Positions 5,074 to 5,271 of a stretch of 5,271 nt of DNA are shown here, piece by piece. The stretch lies in NCBI RefSeq assembly GCF_001983105.1, contig NZ_MOMC01000035.1:44988-50258 (forward strand), in the 5' to 3' direction. Numbering within the stretch: position 1 is the stretch's first letter; every line of letters starts with the position of its first letter. The DNA is from Pseudofrankia asymbiotica. GTDB taxonomy: Bacteria > Actinomycetota > Actinomycetes > Frankiales > Frankiaceae. Made by a program: the position numbers and the translations under genes. Under the pieces are notes generated by a model that saw nothing but the letters and a program-made list of their open reading frames with translations, was not told where the DNA came from and ran no database searches.

Positions 5074-5271
5074 CTACGACCTCACCGGCAGCTTGCTGGC
5101 CAGCCGCGGCAGGAGCTCGATCACCAGTGCCTCGTCATCCGAGGCCTGGACCGTCTCAAGGGTCAAGGTCGAAAGAACGTCGCCCTCGGCCATGTAGACG
5201 ACGTCGATGAGTATCGTCCCCTCACCTTCGGGAACTTCGAGCCTCACGTTGAAGGCGAGCAGGCCGGCGGC
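5074..5271 (-). CDS. C-terminal part of a probable fifth array lipoprotein (N-terminus beyond right edge)
   Basis: An open frame enters from the right edge and gives 65 residues before TAG at 5076-5074. Its layout parallels the C-termini of the array proteins: a strand FNVRLEV, then IDVVYMAEGDVLSTL, aligning with YDVYYTGKNRVGTAI and YDTIYLGSGQVEAQL, and a last helix IELLPRLASKL, aligning with VAVAQVVDKI and VAAAQLAAKL. Similarity is modest, so membership is probable but not certain; the signal peptide and cysteine pair are out of view. Orientation matches the other array genes. Confidence 0.7.
   Translation of the reverse strand, partial: AAGLLAFNVRLEVPEGEGTILIDVVYMAEGDVLSTLTLETVQASDDEALVIELLPRLASKLPVRS

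Overview
The window is very GC-rich with strongly G/C-biased third codon positions and short intergenic gaps. It carries several lipoproteins with Gly/Ala/Ser/Thr-rich linkers and a probable leaderless promoter. This fits a high-GC actinomycete; a Frankia-like lineage is a guess only.

Layout. Positions 1-585 (minus) are the N-terminal 195 codons of a lipoprotein running off the left edge. Positions 586-898 are a divergent promoter region. Positions 899-1978 (plus) are psuG, pseudouridine-5'-phosphate glycosidase, with all recognisable active-site residues and an unusual Gly/Ala-rich insertion of about 51 residues between two of them. A convergent gap follows. Three further lipoprotein genes lie on the minus strand, read right to left: 4825-4037, 4022-3069 and 2925-2146. 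Positions 5271-5074 (minus) are the C-terminal 65 codons of a fifth protein whose end resembles the others.

The five minus-strand proteins appear to be one paralogous family. Where the N-terminus is visible, each has a lipobox signal peptide, a low-complexity linker and a domain with two conserved cysteines 55-58 residues apart; where the C-terminus is visible, it ends in a similar strand-and-helix segment. I recognise no named family with confidence. A remote likeness to extracytoplasmic sensor-type domains is inference.

The array grew by tandem duplication. A unit holding the last 29 codons of the 4037-4825 gene, the downstream gene and its 3' flank was copied. This left a dead gene tail (2937-3026) that still supplies the ribosome binding site of the 2146-2925 gene. 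The 4825-to-2146 genes probably form one leftward operon. PsuG faces the other way and has no obvious functional tie to the lipoproteins; no pseudouridine kinase or transporter gene is visible.
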